64,000 nt of DNA. Origin: Saussurea involucrata. Lineage: Eukaryota > Streptophyta > Magnoliopsida > Asterales > Asteraceae. The stretch lies in assembly GCA_033807775.1 (NCBI GenBank), contig CM066321.1:254746422-254810421 (forward strand), read 5' to 3'. The notes beneath the pieces are model-generated. The model did not search any database. It had not been told where the DNA came from and saw only the letters and a program-made list of their open reading frames with translations. Within the stretch, counting starts at the first letter, position 1. Each line of letters opens with the position of its first letter. A program made the translations under genes and the position numbers. Shown here in pieces: positions 10,653 to 22,300 of this stretch.

Positions 10653-13600
10653 TTAACGACTGACATTCCCAGTTAGTTCCTTGACGAACAGCTGAGGATA
10701 TTTACTTTTCATAAAATCCTCCCGCTCCCAAGTGTATTCTGGTCCATGCCTTGCACTCCATCGAACTTTTACGATCGGGATTTTGCTACGTCTTAACCGC
10801 TTAACATCTCGGTCAAGTATCTCCACGGGTTCTTCTATAATGCGTAACTGCTCGCTCACTTGAATATCTTCCAATGGTAGTACCAATGATTCATCCGATA
10901 GGCATTTCTTCAGATTCGACACATGGAATGTGTCGTGAATAGCGCTTAACTCTTGTGGTAGTTTGAGTCTGTAAGCAACTGGTCCAATCTTTTCCAGTAT
11001 CTCAAACGGACCGATATATCTTGGGCTCAACTTGCCCTTCTTCCCAAATCGTACCAATCCTTTCCATGGTGATACCTTTAATAGTACCTTATCGCCCACC
11101 TGAAATTCCAATGGCTTCCTGCGATTATCTGCATAACTCTTCTGACGAGTTCTGGCAACTTTCAGTCTTTCCTGAATGGTTACGATCTTGTCCGTGGTCT
11201 CCTGTATTATGTCGGGTCTTAACAGCTGCCTGTCACCAACCTCCAACCAGCTGAGTGGGGATCTACATTTGCGTCCATATAGGGCTTCGTATGGTGCGCA
11301 CTTTAAGCTGGTATGGTAGCTATTGTTGTAAGAGAATTCAACCAGCGGTAAGTGAGTATCCCAATTTCCCCCAAAATCTAGTACACAGGCTCGCAGCATG
11401 TCTTCCAGTGTTTGTATAGTTCTTTCTGTCTGACCGTCCGTCTGTGGGTGGTAGGCAGTGCTCAAGTCCAAACGTGTGCCCAACGCTTTCTGGACTGACC
11501 GCCAAAGGCGTGACGTAAAACGGCTATCTCTGTCCGAGATAATGGAAGTAGGTACTCCATGACGCGTCACAATCTCGTTGATGTATATCTGAGCAAGCTT
11601 TTCCACCTTGAAGTCTTCCCGAATAGGCAGAAAATGTGCAGATTTTGTAAGCCGATCCACTATAACCCAGATTGAATCATGTCCTTTCCTTGTCCTGGGT
11701 AACTTAGTTATGAAATCCATACTTATTTGTTCCCATTTCCACTCGGGAATCTCCGGTTGCTGAAGAAGACCTGATGGTTTCTGATGTTCAGCCTTAACCA
11801 GTGCACAAGTTTGGCACTTGCTTACATACAAAGCAACATCTTTCTTCATCCCTGGCCACCAATAATATTCCTTCAGATCCTTGTACATTTTATCGGCCCC
11901 GGGGTGAATTGAATATCTTGATTTATGGGCTTCATCCAGGATTATTGATCGCAGATTGACAACCTTAGGTACCCAAACTCTATTTCGGAAGTAACGCACC
12001 CCGTCTGGTTGTGTATCAAATTCCTTTTCCAGATGATGTAGAGCTTCGCCCTTCAAATTCTCCTCTTTTAATGCTTCTTCTTGTGCTTCGAGGATTTGAT
12101 CCTTAAGGCTCGTCCGGACCATCGTTCCCATGGCTCTTGCCCTTGATGGTTTCACCCTTTCCTTTCGGCTTAACGCGTCAGCCACAACATTAGCTTTGCC
12201 CGGATGGTACTTTATCTCGCAATCGTAGTCGCTAAGCAGTTCAACCCATCTCCGTTGTCGCATATTCAGCATTTTCTGATCAAAAATGTGTTGTAAGCTC
12301 TTGTGATCGGTAAAGACGGTACATTTAGTGCCGTAGAGATAGTGTCTCCAAATCTTGAGTGCGAACACTACGGCTCCTAGCTCCAAATCATGGGTGGTAT
12401 AATTCTTTTCATGAACCTTAAGTTGCCTTGATGCGTAGGCAATAACCTTGTCTTTTTGCATTAGCACACACCCCAACCCTCGGTGTGAGGCATCGCAGTA
12501 AACAACAAAATTGTCTGCACCCTCTGGTAGAGCTAAGATCGGTGCATTGCAAAGCTTATGTTTAAGCGTCCGAAAGGCTTCTTCCTGCTTCTCTCCCCAA
12601 TCGAACTTCTTGTCTTTCTGGGTTAATGCCGTTAATGGTTGTGCAATTTTGGAGAAATTTGCAATGAAACGCCGATAGTAACCAGCTAAACCGAGAAACG
12701 AACGGATTTCAGTCGGAGTCTTCGGGGCTTCCCACTTCTTTATGGCTTCTATCTTGGCCGGATCAACATGAATTCCATCTTCATTAACTACATGACCAAG
12801 AAATTGCACTTCACGAATCCAAAATTCGCATTTGGAAAGTTTAGCATACAGCTTCTGGTCCTTGAGCAGTTCTAGTATTTGCTTTAAATGTTGCTCATGA
12901 TCCTTCTTGCTTCGCGAATAAATCAATATGTCATCTATGAACACGATTACGAACTTGTCCAAGTATGGTCGACATACTCTGTTCATCAGATCCATAAAGA
13001 CTGCTGGAGCGTTTGTCAGACCAAAAGGCATGACTAGGAACTCATAATGTCCATATCGAGTCCTAAACGCTGTCTTGGGAATGTCCTCCTTACGAACTCT
13101 CATCTGATGATATCCAGACCGAAGATCGATCTTTGAAAAGTACGTAGCTCCTTGAAGTTGGTCGAACAGGTCATCGATTCGAGGAAGGGGATATCGGTTC
13201 TTGATGGTCAGCTTGTTGAGTTCTCTATAGTCGATACACATTCGAAAAGAACCATCTTTCTTTTTAACGAACAAAACTGGAGCTCCCCAGGGTGAAGAGC
13301 TGGGTCGTATGAATCCTTTATCGAGCAGCTCTTTGAGTTGGCCTGACAACTCCTGCATTTCTGAAGGTGCTAACCGGTACGGTGACTTCGCTACGGGTGC
13401 CGCTCCTGGAATTAAGTCGATATGGAATTCGACTTGTCTTGGTGGTGGTAATCCAGGTAATTCATCTGGGAATACCTCAGGAAAATCTCGTACTATTGGA
13501 AAGTCTTGAATATTCTTCTCTTTGATCTCCTTATCCACCACGTGTGTCAGAAACGCAACACAATCTTTTCGCAAATATTTTCGCATCTTCATACCCGACA

Positions 13601-15092
13601 CTATTTTGAATTTCCTCCCAGAGCTGTCTCCCTGTATTTCCAGTACTCTTCCTTCGGTTTGGGGTATTCGGACGATCTTTTCGGAGCAAATGATCTCAGC
13701 GCGATTCTTTGATAACCAATCCATACCTACGACTATATCGAAGCTTCCTAACCTGATTGGGATTAAATCTATGCTAAAATCTTTTTCCGCCAATTTTAAG
13801 GTACAGTTCATAATTACATCTTTGGCCCTAACTTCTTGTCCATTAGCAAATTCTATAATATAGGCTTCTTTCAACCTTTGAGGTTCCAAGTCAATTTTCG
13901 GCCTAAATTCTAGTGATACAAAGCTCCTATCTGCTCCCGAATCAAATAGTACTGTTGCATAATGATTATTCAAGAGAAACGTACCGGTGACTACATCTGG
14001 GTTTCGTCTTGCCTCATCTGCTCCAATTTCAAACACTCGGCCTCGTGCCTGACCTCCTTGATTCCCTTGATTAAATGGTCGCGCTTGATTTGCATTAGGC
14101 CTTCGGTTTAGTCTCGGACATGCGTTCCGATAGTGATCAGGGCTCCCACACTCGTGACATGTTCGCCTTCCTCCGCTCTTGCAATCTTTAGCGACATGGC
14201 CTCCTTTGCTACACTTGGAGCAAATGATGCATCTTCCGAGGTGTCGATTATTGCACTTGGTGCATCTTGGGCATAGCCCTCTTTCCTTCTCTTCGACCTG
14301 TGCTTGAACCCCAAAATTTCCTGTCACCCTATGACCCTTGTCTGTTCTTCCCCCGAACTGCCTTCTTGCAGGCTCTTCTATCTTTCTTTTCCCAGCGGCC
14401 TTGTCATTCCCTGATGTTCTTGAACGATTCGCGTTGTTGGTGAGTCTTGTTGCTAAATTTACTGCTTCTTGGAGAGTCTTTGGGTCAGCTGAAGTGACAT
14501 TTCCTCTGATTCCTTCAGATAAACCCCACACATACCTATCCACTCTGTTTTCCTCGGGCGTCACCAAATGTGGCACCAGCTTTGCCAACTCATGGAAACG
14601 GGCAGTGTAAGAGTCTATATCGTTTCCCTTCATTTCATGATTCCACAGTTCTGCCTCCAGCTTCTGGATTTCACTTCTTGGGCAATACTCTCCCTTGAGT
14701 AGCTTCTTGAACTCTTCCCACGTAAGGTTGTAAGCCGCTTCCCGTCCACGGGTTTGTACTTGTGTGTTCCACCATGTTAGTGCTCGGCCTTGCAACAAAC
14801 AAGCAGCAAATTCTACTTTGTTTCCTTCTGTGCACTTGCTGATATGAAGAACGGATTCCATACCCTCAATCCATGTCAGTAATCCCACAGCTCCTTCAGT
14901 TCCATGGAATTCTTTAGGGTTGCAGCCCCTAAAGGTCTTATATGTGCATTCCCTATTTCCACTGGTTCCCGCATTGTTTCCTGCGTTAGCATTAAGACCT
15001 GCCGCTACTTGGCTCACAATATTTGGAAGTGCGGCCAAAACTTGCTCGGACACGAGCCGTGCGATTTCGGGATCCTCTCTTCTTGGAGGCAT
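10653..15092 (-). CDS. Gag-pol polyprotein with chromodomain, unit 1
   Basis: A single open frame of 1479 codons encodes the whole retrotransposon polyprotein. Order: gag capsid-like domain about residues 50-225; a short Cys/His cluster; two CCHC knuckles (C291-C294-H299-C304 and C312-C315-H320-C325); aspartic protease with D384-S385-G386; reverse transcriptase with F718-I719-D720-D721; RNase H with D867, E904, D929; integrase zinc finger, then core D1187 and E1223 separated by 35 residues, with D1126 as the first acid; GPY/F motif about 1358-1379; chromodomain about 1420-1469. Gag and pol are fused in one frame, as in many chromoviruses, so no frameshift is needed. The ATG at 15092 is followed by basic MPPRRE; its context is discussed under the splice-acceptor entry. 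No stop or frameshift, so it is probably functional. Confidence 0.95.
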   Translation of the reverse strand: MPPRREDPEIARLVSEQVLAALPNIVSQVAAGLNANAGNNAGTSGNRECTYKTFRGCNPKEFHGTEGAVGLLTWIEGMESVLHISKCTEGNKVEFAACLLQGRALTWWNTQVQTRGREAAYNLTWEEFKKLLKGEYCPRSEIQKLEAELWNHEMKGNDIDSYTARFHELAKLVPHLVTPEENRVDRYVWGLSEGIRGNVTSADPKTLQEAVNLATRLTNNANRSRTSGNDKAAGKRKIEEPARRQFGGRTDKGHRVTGNFGVQAQVEEKERGLCPRCTKCNNRHLGRCIICSKCSKGGHVAKDCKSGGRRTCHECGSPDHYRNACPRLNRRPNANQARPFNQGNQGGQARGRVFEIGADEARRNPDVVTGTFLLNNHYATVLFDSGADRSFVSLEFRPKIDLEPQRLKEAYIIEFANGQEVRAKDVIMNCTLKLAEKDFSIDLIPIRLGSFDIVVGMDWLSKNRAEIICSEKIVRIPQTEGRVLEIQGDSSGRKFKIVSGMKMRKYLRKDCVAFLTHVVDKEIKEKNIQDFPIVRDFPEVFPDELPGLPPPRQVEFHIDLIPGAAPVAKSPYRLAPSEMQELSGQLKELLDKGFIRPSSSPWGAPVLFVKKKDGSFRMCIDYRELNKLTIKNRYPLPRIDDLFDQLQGATYFSKIDLRSGYHQMRVRKEDIPKTAFRTRYGHYEFLVMPFGLTNAPAVFMDLMNRVCRPYLDKFVIVFIDDILIYSRSKKDHEQHLKQILELLKDQKLYAKLSKCEFWIREVQFLGHVVNEDGIHVDPAKIEAIKKWEAPKTPTEIRSFLGLAGYYRRFIANFSKIAQPLTALTQKDKKFDWGEKQEEAFRTLKHKLCNAPILALPEGADNFVVYCDASHRGLGCVLMQKDKVIAYASRQLKVHEKNYTTHDLELGAVVFALKIWRHYLYGTKCTVFTDHKSLQHIFDQKMLNMRQRRWVELLSDYDCEIKYHPGKANVVADALSRKERVKPSRARAMGTMVRTSLKDQILEAQEEALKEENLKGEALHHLEKEFDTQPDGVRYFRNRVWVPKVVNLRSIILDEAHKSRYSIHPGADKMYKDLKEYYWWPGMKKDVALYVSKCQTCALVKAEHQKPSGLLQQPEIPEWKWEQISMDFITKLPRTRKGHDSIWVIVDRLTKSAHFLPIREDFKVEKLAQIYINEIVTRHGVPTSIISDRDSRFTSRLWRSVQKALGTRLDLSTAYHPQTDGQTERTIQTLEDMLRACVLDFGGNWDTHLPLVEFSYNNSYHTSLKCAPYEALYGRKCRSPLSWLEVGDRQLLRPDIIQETTDKIVTIQERLKVARTRQKSYADNRRKPLEFQVGDKVLLKVSPWKGLVRFGKKGKLSPRYIGPFEILEKIGPVAYRLKLPQELSAIHDTFHVSNLKKCLSDESLVLPLEDIQVSEQLRIIEEPVEILDRDVKRLRRSKIPIVKVRWSARHGPEYTWEREDFMKSKYPQLFVKELTGNVSR

Positions 15093-15445
15093 AGTCCTAC
15101 AGGTATGGTTTTAATTAAGGATTTAGTCACACGGTCACCATTACGGTTATTTGGTTACACTTCCTACTTGTTATGTTAATCTAAGTTATGGTACTACTTC
15201 ATGCATACTATCATTATTATCTACACGTATTGTCATAACAACATACCATAATTTCACAATCATGTATTAAAGTACTTGAGATATGTGAGCATTAAACAAG
15301 CATTTCATTCATAAACCATAAATATTCAAATTCCAACAGAAACAATTAACAAAAATTTTCAATGTTTGGAATTTAATGGCTACATGCTCCAAAAATATAG
15401 GTTCAAGTTTTAAATAAATCCCCAAAAGCTTCTAATAGTGGTCTT
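15093..15445 (-). other. Spacer between accessory ORF and gag-pol, unit 1
   Basis: This AT-rich 353-bp stretch has no frame of note. In sense it ends CCTGTAG^GACTATG, where the AG at 15097-15098 is a possible splice acceptor placed four bases before the gag start. The pyrimidine tract is weak, so this is inference. Equivalent spacers are at 23807-24159 and 32536-32888. Confidence 0.4.
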
Positions 15446-16063
15446 CTAATGCATCAGTGCCCACAACAGCAGTCCCAACACCAAAACCAAGGCTCCTATC
15501 ACCCAAGCCAGGTACCTACGTAGGGCTCTCACCTCCCTCCTAGTGATGTCAATGACCTCCAAGGTTCGGTCTGAGACTTCACTATGTGTTTTCAGCACCT
15601 CCATCACCCCGTTCAGGGTTTGGTGCTGTCCGTCCAACCTCTCTCCGTGGTGTTGAATGTCGTGAGCCATCATTAGGACCCACTGGCTTTCCTGGGTAGT
15701 CATACCAGGAGGGTGAGCCACAGGCACTCCTGTTACCACCTGGGGGTTTCCTCGCTGCACTCCCGATCGGGAGGTCTCTCCTTCGCCTCTAGGTGGTTGG
15801 GTAAGACTCACACGTATGGGTAATGGGACACTCTTCCTTGCCGTGGCCCTAACTCTTGGTCCTCGTAGGATACGTGGAGGGGACTGAGTGAGTGGTGCAC
15901 TAGATTCTTCCTGGTTGTCTTCATATGGGTCTCTCTCAACTACAACCGGTGCAATGCCCCTCGGTCGGCCAGTAACGTAGCCGGAAAGGTCTGCCGAGTA
16001 CGATTGCTCGGAATGGGTATACTCCGAAGGAGTGTGCTCGGACGGGTCATATTCAGACGACAT
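15446..16063 (-). CDS. Accessory ORF upstream of gag, putative tail-anchored protein, unit 1
   Basis: A 205-codon frame lies between the PBS and gag. The N-terminus is rich in Ser, Glu, Tyr and Pro; residues about 55-115 are Pro/Arg-rich and likely disordered; about 125-183 look helical and amphipathic. A basic stretch (RREVRALRR) precedes one hydrophobic segment of about 20 residues (185-204) that ends at the C-terminus. With no N-terminal signal, this is the layout of a tail-anchored membrane protein. I do not recognise a family. The ORF is on the element's sense strand, starts 374 nt from the PBS and is identical in the three units, so it is maintained or very young. It could be a co-opted host gene or an env-like product. 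Function unknown. Confidence 0.75.
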   Translation of the reverse strand: MSSEYDPSEHTPSEYTHSEQSYSADLSGYVTGRPRGIAPVVVERDPYEDNQEESSAPLTQSPPRILRGPRVRATARKSVPLPIRVSLTQPPRGEGETSRSGVQRGNPQVVTGVPVAHPPGMTTQESQWVLMMAHDIQHHGERLDGQHQTLNGVMEVLKTHSEVSDRTLEVIDITRREVRALRRYLAWVIGALVLVLGLLLWALMH

Positions 16064-16068
16064 AGTGA

Positions 16069-16071
16069 GCT
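16069..16071 (-). promoter_or_regulatory. Candidate splice acceptor before the accessory ORF, unit 1
   Basis: In sense the sequence reads TTATTATCGCAG^CTCACTATG: an AG six bases before the ORF start, behind a U-containing stretch. Same place in unit 3 at 33512-33514. It could pair with the LTR donor. Pattern only. Confidence 0.3.
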
Positions 16072-16320
16072 GCGATAATAGTAGACTTTGTTATTATGTG
16101 TACTATTGTAAGTGCTAAAAATATGCAAGGTTTATGCAACACACACCAAGTCATGCTTACCATGTTTTGGTAGAAAATTTATTTATAAGCATACTTCCAT
16201 TATGACCAACCCGAGTCTCTCATTATATTTACCCGAATTAAACATAGGTGATCAAGCTTTGTTTAATTGAGGTATAATAATGTGACATTCGACTTGGTTA
16301 TATTAGCAATATACTTCAGA

Positions 16321-16339
16321 TTTTTTTTTTTTTTTTTTT
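16321..16339. repeat. Poly-T run (sense poly-A), unit 1
   Basis: T19 between the PBS and the accessory ORF. The equivalent is T34 at 25035-25068 in unit 2 and T19 at 33764-33782 in unit 3. It is the only length difference between the three internal regions. Confidence 0.9.
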
Positions 16340-16436
16340 GACACTCCTTTCGAAAGCCTTTTTTGAAAATAGTTTGTGTTATGGTTGGGTTATAGATGTG
16401 GTTTCCATAAGAAAACCGACATTCTCTATAACCTAT

Positions 16437-16449
16437 GGCTCTGATACCA
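16437..16449 (-). other. Primer binding site, initiator tRNA-Met, unit 1
   Basis: The minus strand reads TGGTATCAGAGCC, five bases inside the LTR end at 16455. Plant initiator tRNA-Met is the presumed primer. Confidence 0.85.
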
Positions 16450-16454
16450 ATTTC

Positions 16455-19332
16455 TGTCACACCCCGCTAAAGCGGAAACACGAGATGTAACAGATAGAGT
16501 TTCATAGCATTAGGAAATAAACAACACCAACCATACAATTACACAAAGTATACGTTACAAAGTCCCAAAAATTTAAAGTTAAGGGTTTACAATCCCAAAG
16601 TTTACATGTAACCCAAAATAATGTTTTTATCAAGATATGACAAAAGACGAGTCTCGGTTGATGTCGACATGCATGCTAAATTTAAACCTTGTCAGTTACC
16701 TTCTTAGCCCCTGAAAAGCATGTTTAAAACAAAAGGTCAACTACAAAGAGTTGGTGAGTTCACAGGTTTTTCCATACACAACAATTTTTCTTCCAATGGT
16801 TACTCTCATGAAACGTTCGTTCATGACAAGCTCCAAAGTTAAAAGGTTTATGGGTACAATTTACAATGAGTGATTTTGTAAGATATATAAGTGTTGAGCC
16901 ACTACTAAGCCTCCGACAATCTACGCCCCGCGAACTACCTCAGAGGTGGTATACTAACCCACGTGAGAAGAACATTATTACCAGATAAAGTGCACCCCTA
17001 CTCGTCAGTTAAGGTGGGTTTGTCAAACCAAATAGCGCTATCCACAAGTATCACCGGCTCGTTACGAGTTAATAAGTAGTGTATTTACTGGGGACTTACC
17101 ATTTTCATTATCACTCAACATATCTTTATCACTTATGTACAATTGTCCATTCATTAGTACTCATTCTTCAAGGCATAAATATCCACAATTTAATATCATG
17201 AATCATTTAGCATTTTAAAAACATAACATGCTTTTCACCCCAAACATTTAAACAAGTAAAAACGGGGCTGTGATTACTCACCTTAACGTGTAGACGCGGA
17301 GTTGCGCAAGCTTGATTGCTTAATGCCTTACGGTTCTCCTATAAAGTCAAATAAGCTCTATAAGTCCTTCATAGCTACTCAAGGTTAAACTTAACTAATT
17401 TAGTCCACCTCTTGTGAAATGCCTTTGCTTTAGTATTTAATTTGAAATGATGAATTTAACATTTTCCCAATGTTTTAATCATGTATATGTACCTATAAGG
17501 TTAAAATAATAAAATCCCACACTTTTTCCAAAATACTTAATCTGGCAGAAACTTTGTTCCTCAAAAATGGTTATTAAAATATACTTTCTGGAATGACAAA
17601 TTTACTCATTTTTTTATATGTAGTACTATACTGAGTTAAGGCTATTTTGACCAAATTTCATAAATTTTGAAGGTGTTTAAGGGGTCCAAATAATTTTTAT
17701 TAACTTGTGTTATACAGGGTCTAAAACAGATTGCACCCTTCTGTGAAAAACAGACCTTTGGAAGGTCAAAACTCAACATTATGTAGAGTTTTTACATGCT
17801 CTGGAAACCTAACACATAGAAGCATCTCATGGAAAAAGACTCATAAATTATTGATAAGTTTTGAGGGAGTTATGGCCAAATGAAGTTGCATGTACCAATC
17901 TGTCAATCTTGGACAGATTGACACACTTGACTTGTAAAAATTGTTTGAGTGACCAAAACACCATATATTTTTATGAAACCAACTGCATGTGAAACTTAAC
18001 TCATATAAGGATCTTCCAGAAGAAAAATAAAGTACTTTTATGCATGCTATAGAAAACTACAGGCAAAACAAAGTGACACAAAAATCTGTCAGATCATCTG
18101 CTGCACACCAGATTTGTTCTAAGGAGTTGAAAGCTCAAAACTCAATATTTTCGTATGAGACCAGTGGGGTTTGAACCCCAACTCATTAACATTTACTCCA
18201 GAAGAAAAATCAAAGAATTTGGACATGAATTGACCAAGGTATGGTCGTCCAAAGTACATGCAACCCAACTGCCAGATTCTGGAACTTAAAGACTCTCACT
18301 AAAACTCATTTTTTGAGCACTTTAACATCCATAGATGTGGATCCTTTTGCTAAAGATTCAATCCCCACATCATATGACATGTTTTTAAAAAGAACATACT
18401 TTAAACTTATAGAGAAAATGTGCATGCAAAGTCAAAATTTCCAGATTCTTATAAAAGAACAAAACCCACATTTTGATGATTTTTCTCATTTTTCTCATGT
18501 TCATGATGGAAGTTCATAGATTTTCACCATGTTATGGACATTTTTCATGTCCTTGGTGTTTTATCTCCCTTCTAGAACAAGAAAAAGAGTTCATCCATTT
18601 GGATGAAATGAAAGTATAGAACAAGGTAGGAAAATGGCATAAAAGGTGCCAAAAGAGCATAAATGACACTTAGTTTAGTGTTCTTACCTTGGGAGGATAA
18701 TGCAAGTACTTTAAACCTTGAAATTTCGTATTTGAATACTTGTTCAAGGGCTGGAATAATCTGGAGTTGAGGGTTTAAAGTGATGAAGAAGATGGAGAGG
18801 ACAATTATCTTCAAGAGAGAGAGAGAGAGAGAAGAAGATGGATGGTTTTCTTCAAATATTTGAAATGAACAAAAATTTTTGACAATGAGGAGGTTTAAGG
18901 GGGGGGGGGGGGGGGTGGCCGGCCCCTATATGGGCCCCCAACCCTTGCACAATAATTTTTTTTTTAAAAAAATGAGCCCATAATTATGTCCTAAAAAAAA
19001 CCATTTTTATCTAAAATTTTAATTGTGAAATAAGCTTCTAAAATACCTTCTTGTGTTATTATTAAATCTTGTAAAAAGAAGGATTTGTATATAAAGTAAA
19101 ACCCTATATTTTATATGGATTTTATGTTATTTAAGGTATTTTGGCATTTCACAAGGTGTTCCGGTTAGTCTCGGGTCGAAACCGGGTCTTTTAAGCAACT
19201 ACCGGGAATTTTAGCGATTTTTCGCTTTAATATTTTCTGGATGAGTCCTAATAGGGTGTATTCTCTCTATTAACATTAGTGAGGGCTTAACAGATGCTAA
19301 CCTGGAAGTTTCGATTTTTGTCGAATGTTACA
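16455..19332 (-). mobile_element. Tekay LTR 2 (shared between units 1 and 2)
   Basis: TG...CA, 2878 bp, G17 run at 18899-18915. It serves as 5' LTR of unit 1 (PBS at its left) and 3' LTR of unit 2 (PPT at its right). No target duplication separates it from either internal region. Confidence 0.9.
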
Positions 19333-19342
19333 GTTTTCCCCC
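19333..19342 (-). other. Polypurine tract, unit 2
   Basis: GGGGGAAAAC in sense, abutting LTR 2. Confidence 0.75.
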
Positions 19343-19366
19343 GTTAGAGAAATTTCGTCCCGAAAT

Positions 19367-22300
19367 TTAACGACTGACATTCCCAGTTAGTTCCTTGACG
19401 AACAGCTGAGGATATTTACTTTTCATAAAATCCTCCCGCTCCCAAGTGTATTCTGGTCCATGCCTTGCACTCCATCGAACTTTTACGATCGGGATTTTGC
19501 TACGTCTTAACCGCTTAACATCTCGGTCAAGTATCTCCACGGGTTCTTCTATAATGCGTAACTGCTCGCTCACTTGAATATCTTCCAATGGTAGTACCAA
19601 TGATTCATCCGATAGGCATTTCTTCAGATTCGACACATGGAATGTGTCGTGAATAGCGCTTAACTCTTGTGGTAGTTTGAGTCTGTAAGCAACTGGTCCA
19701 ATCTTTTCCAGTATCTCAAACGGACCGATATATCTTGGGCTCAACTTGCCCTTCTTCCCAAATCGTACCAATCCTTTCCATGGTGATACCTTTAATAGTA
19801 CCTTATCGCCCACCTGAAATTCCAATGGCTTCCTGCGATTATCTGCATAACTCTTCTGACGAGTTCTGGCAACTTTCAGTCTTTCCTGAATGGTTACGAT
19901 CTTGTCCGTGGTCTCCTGTATTATGTCGGGTCTTAACAGCTGCCTGTCACCAACCTCCAACCAGCTGAGTGGGGATCTACATTTGCGTCCATATAGGGCT
20001 TCGTATGGTGCGCACTTTAAGCTGGTATGGTAGCTATTGTTGTAAGAGAATTCAACCAGCGGTAAGTGAGTATCCCAATTTCCCCCAAAATCTAGTACAC
20101 AGGCTCGCAGCATGTCTTCCAGTGTTTGTATAGTTCTTTCTGTCTGACCGTCCGTCTGTGGGTGGTAGGCAGTGCTCAAGTCCAAACGTGTGCCCAACGC
20201 TTTCTGGACTGACCGCCAAAGGCGTGACGTAAAACGGCTATCTCTGTCCGAGATAATGGAAGTAGGTACTCCATGACGCGTCACAATCTCGTTGATGTAT
20301 ATCTGAGCAAGCTTTTCCACCTTGAAGTCTTCCCGAATAGGCAGAAAATGTGCAGATTTTGTAAGCCGATCCACTATAACCCAGATTGAATCATGTCCTT
20401 TCCTTGTCCTGGGTAACTTAGTTATGAAATCCATACTTATTTGTTCCCATTTCCACTCGGGAATCTCCGGTTGCTGAAGAAGACCTGATGGTTTCTGATG
20501 TTCAGCCTTAACCAGTGCACAAGTTTGGCACTTGCTTACATACAAAGCAACATCTTTCTTCATCCCTGGCCACCAATAATATTCCTTCAGATCCTTGTAC
20601 ATTTTATCGGCCCCGGGGTGAATTGAATATCTTGATTTATGGGCTTCATCCAGGATTATTGATCGCAGATTGACAACCTTAGGTACCCAAACTCTATTTC
20701 GGAAGTAACGCACCCCGTCTGGTTGTGTATCAAATTCCTTTTCCAGATGATGTAGAGCTTCGCCCTTCAAATTCTCCTCTTTTAATGCTTCTTCTTGTGC
20801 TTCGAGGATTTGATCCTTAAGGCTCGTCCGGACCATCGTTCCCATGGCTCTTGCCCTTGATGGTTTCACCCTTTCCTTTCGGCTTAACGCGTCAGCCACA
20901 ACATTAGCTTTGCCCGGATGGTACTTTATCTCGCAATCGTAGTCGCTAAGCAGTTCAACCCATCTCCGTTGTCGCATATTCAGCATTTTCTGATCAAAAA
21001 TGTGTTGTAAGCTCTTGTGATCGGTAAAGACGGTACATTTAGTGCCGTAGAGATAGTGTCTCCAAATCTTGAGTGCGAACACTACGGCTCCTAGCTCCAA
21101 ATCATGGGTGGTATAATTCTTTTCATGAACCTTAAGTTGCCTTGATGCGTAGGCAATAACCTTGTCTTTTTGCATTAGCACACACCCCAACCCTCGGTGT
21201 GAGGCATCGCAGTAAACAACAAAATTGTCTGCACCCTCTGGTAGAGCTAAGATCGGTGCATTGCAAAGCTTATGTTTAAGCGTCCGAAAGGCTTCTTCCT
21301 GCTTCTCTCCCCAATCGAACTTCTTGTCTTTCTGGGTTAATGCCGTTAATGGTTGTGCAATTTTGGAGAAATTTGCAATGAAACGCCGATAGTAACCAGC
21401 TAAACCGAGAAACGAACGGATTTCAGTCGGAGTCTTCGGGGCTTCCCACTTCTTTATGGCTTCTATCTTGGCCGGATCAACATGAATTCCATCTTCATTA
21501 ACTACATGACCAAGAAATTGCACTTCACGAATCCAAAATTCGCATTTGGAAAGTTTAGCATACAGCTTCTGGTCCTTGAGCAGTTCTAGTATTTGCTTTA
21601 AATGTTGCTCATGATCCTTCTTGCTTCGCGAATAAATCAATATGTCATCTATGAACACGATTACGAACTTGTCCAAGTATGGTCGACATACTCTGTTCAT
21701 CAGATCCATAAAGACTGCTGGAGCGTTTGTCAGACCAAAAGGCATGACTAGGAACTCATAATGTCCATATCGAGTCCTAAACGCTGTCTTGGGAATGTCC
21801 TCCTTACGAACTCTCATCTGATGATATCCAGACCGAAGATCGATCTTTGAAAAGTACGTAGCTCCTTGAAGTTGGTCGAACAGGTCATCGATTCGAGGAA
21901 GGGGATATCGGTTCTTGATGGTCAGCTTGTTGAGTTCTCTATAGTCGATACACATTCGAAAAGAACCATCTTTCTTTTTAACGAACAAAACTGGAGCTCC
22001 CCAGGGTGAAGAGCTGGGTCGTATGAATCCTTTATCGAGCAGCTCTTTGAGTTGGCCTGACAACTCCTGCATTTCTGAAGGTGCTAACCGGTACGGTGAC
22101 TTCGCTACGGGTGCCGCTCCTGGAATTAAGTCGATATGGAATTCGACTTGTCTTGGTGGTGGTAATCCAGGTAATTCATCTGGGAATACCTCAGGAAAAT
22201 CTCGTACTATTGGAAAGTCTTGAATATTCTTCTCTTTGATCTCCTTATCCACCACGTGTGTCAGAAACGCAACACAATCTTTTCGCAAATATTTTCGCAT

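Noticed and set aside
13309..13863. Several plus-strand ORFs of 66-113 codons antisense to gag-pol, repeated in all units
   Set aside because: They mirror the codon structure of the intact minus-strand gag-pol and show no motif; opposite-strand shadows.
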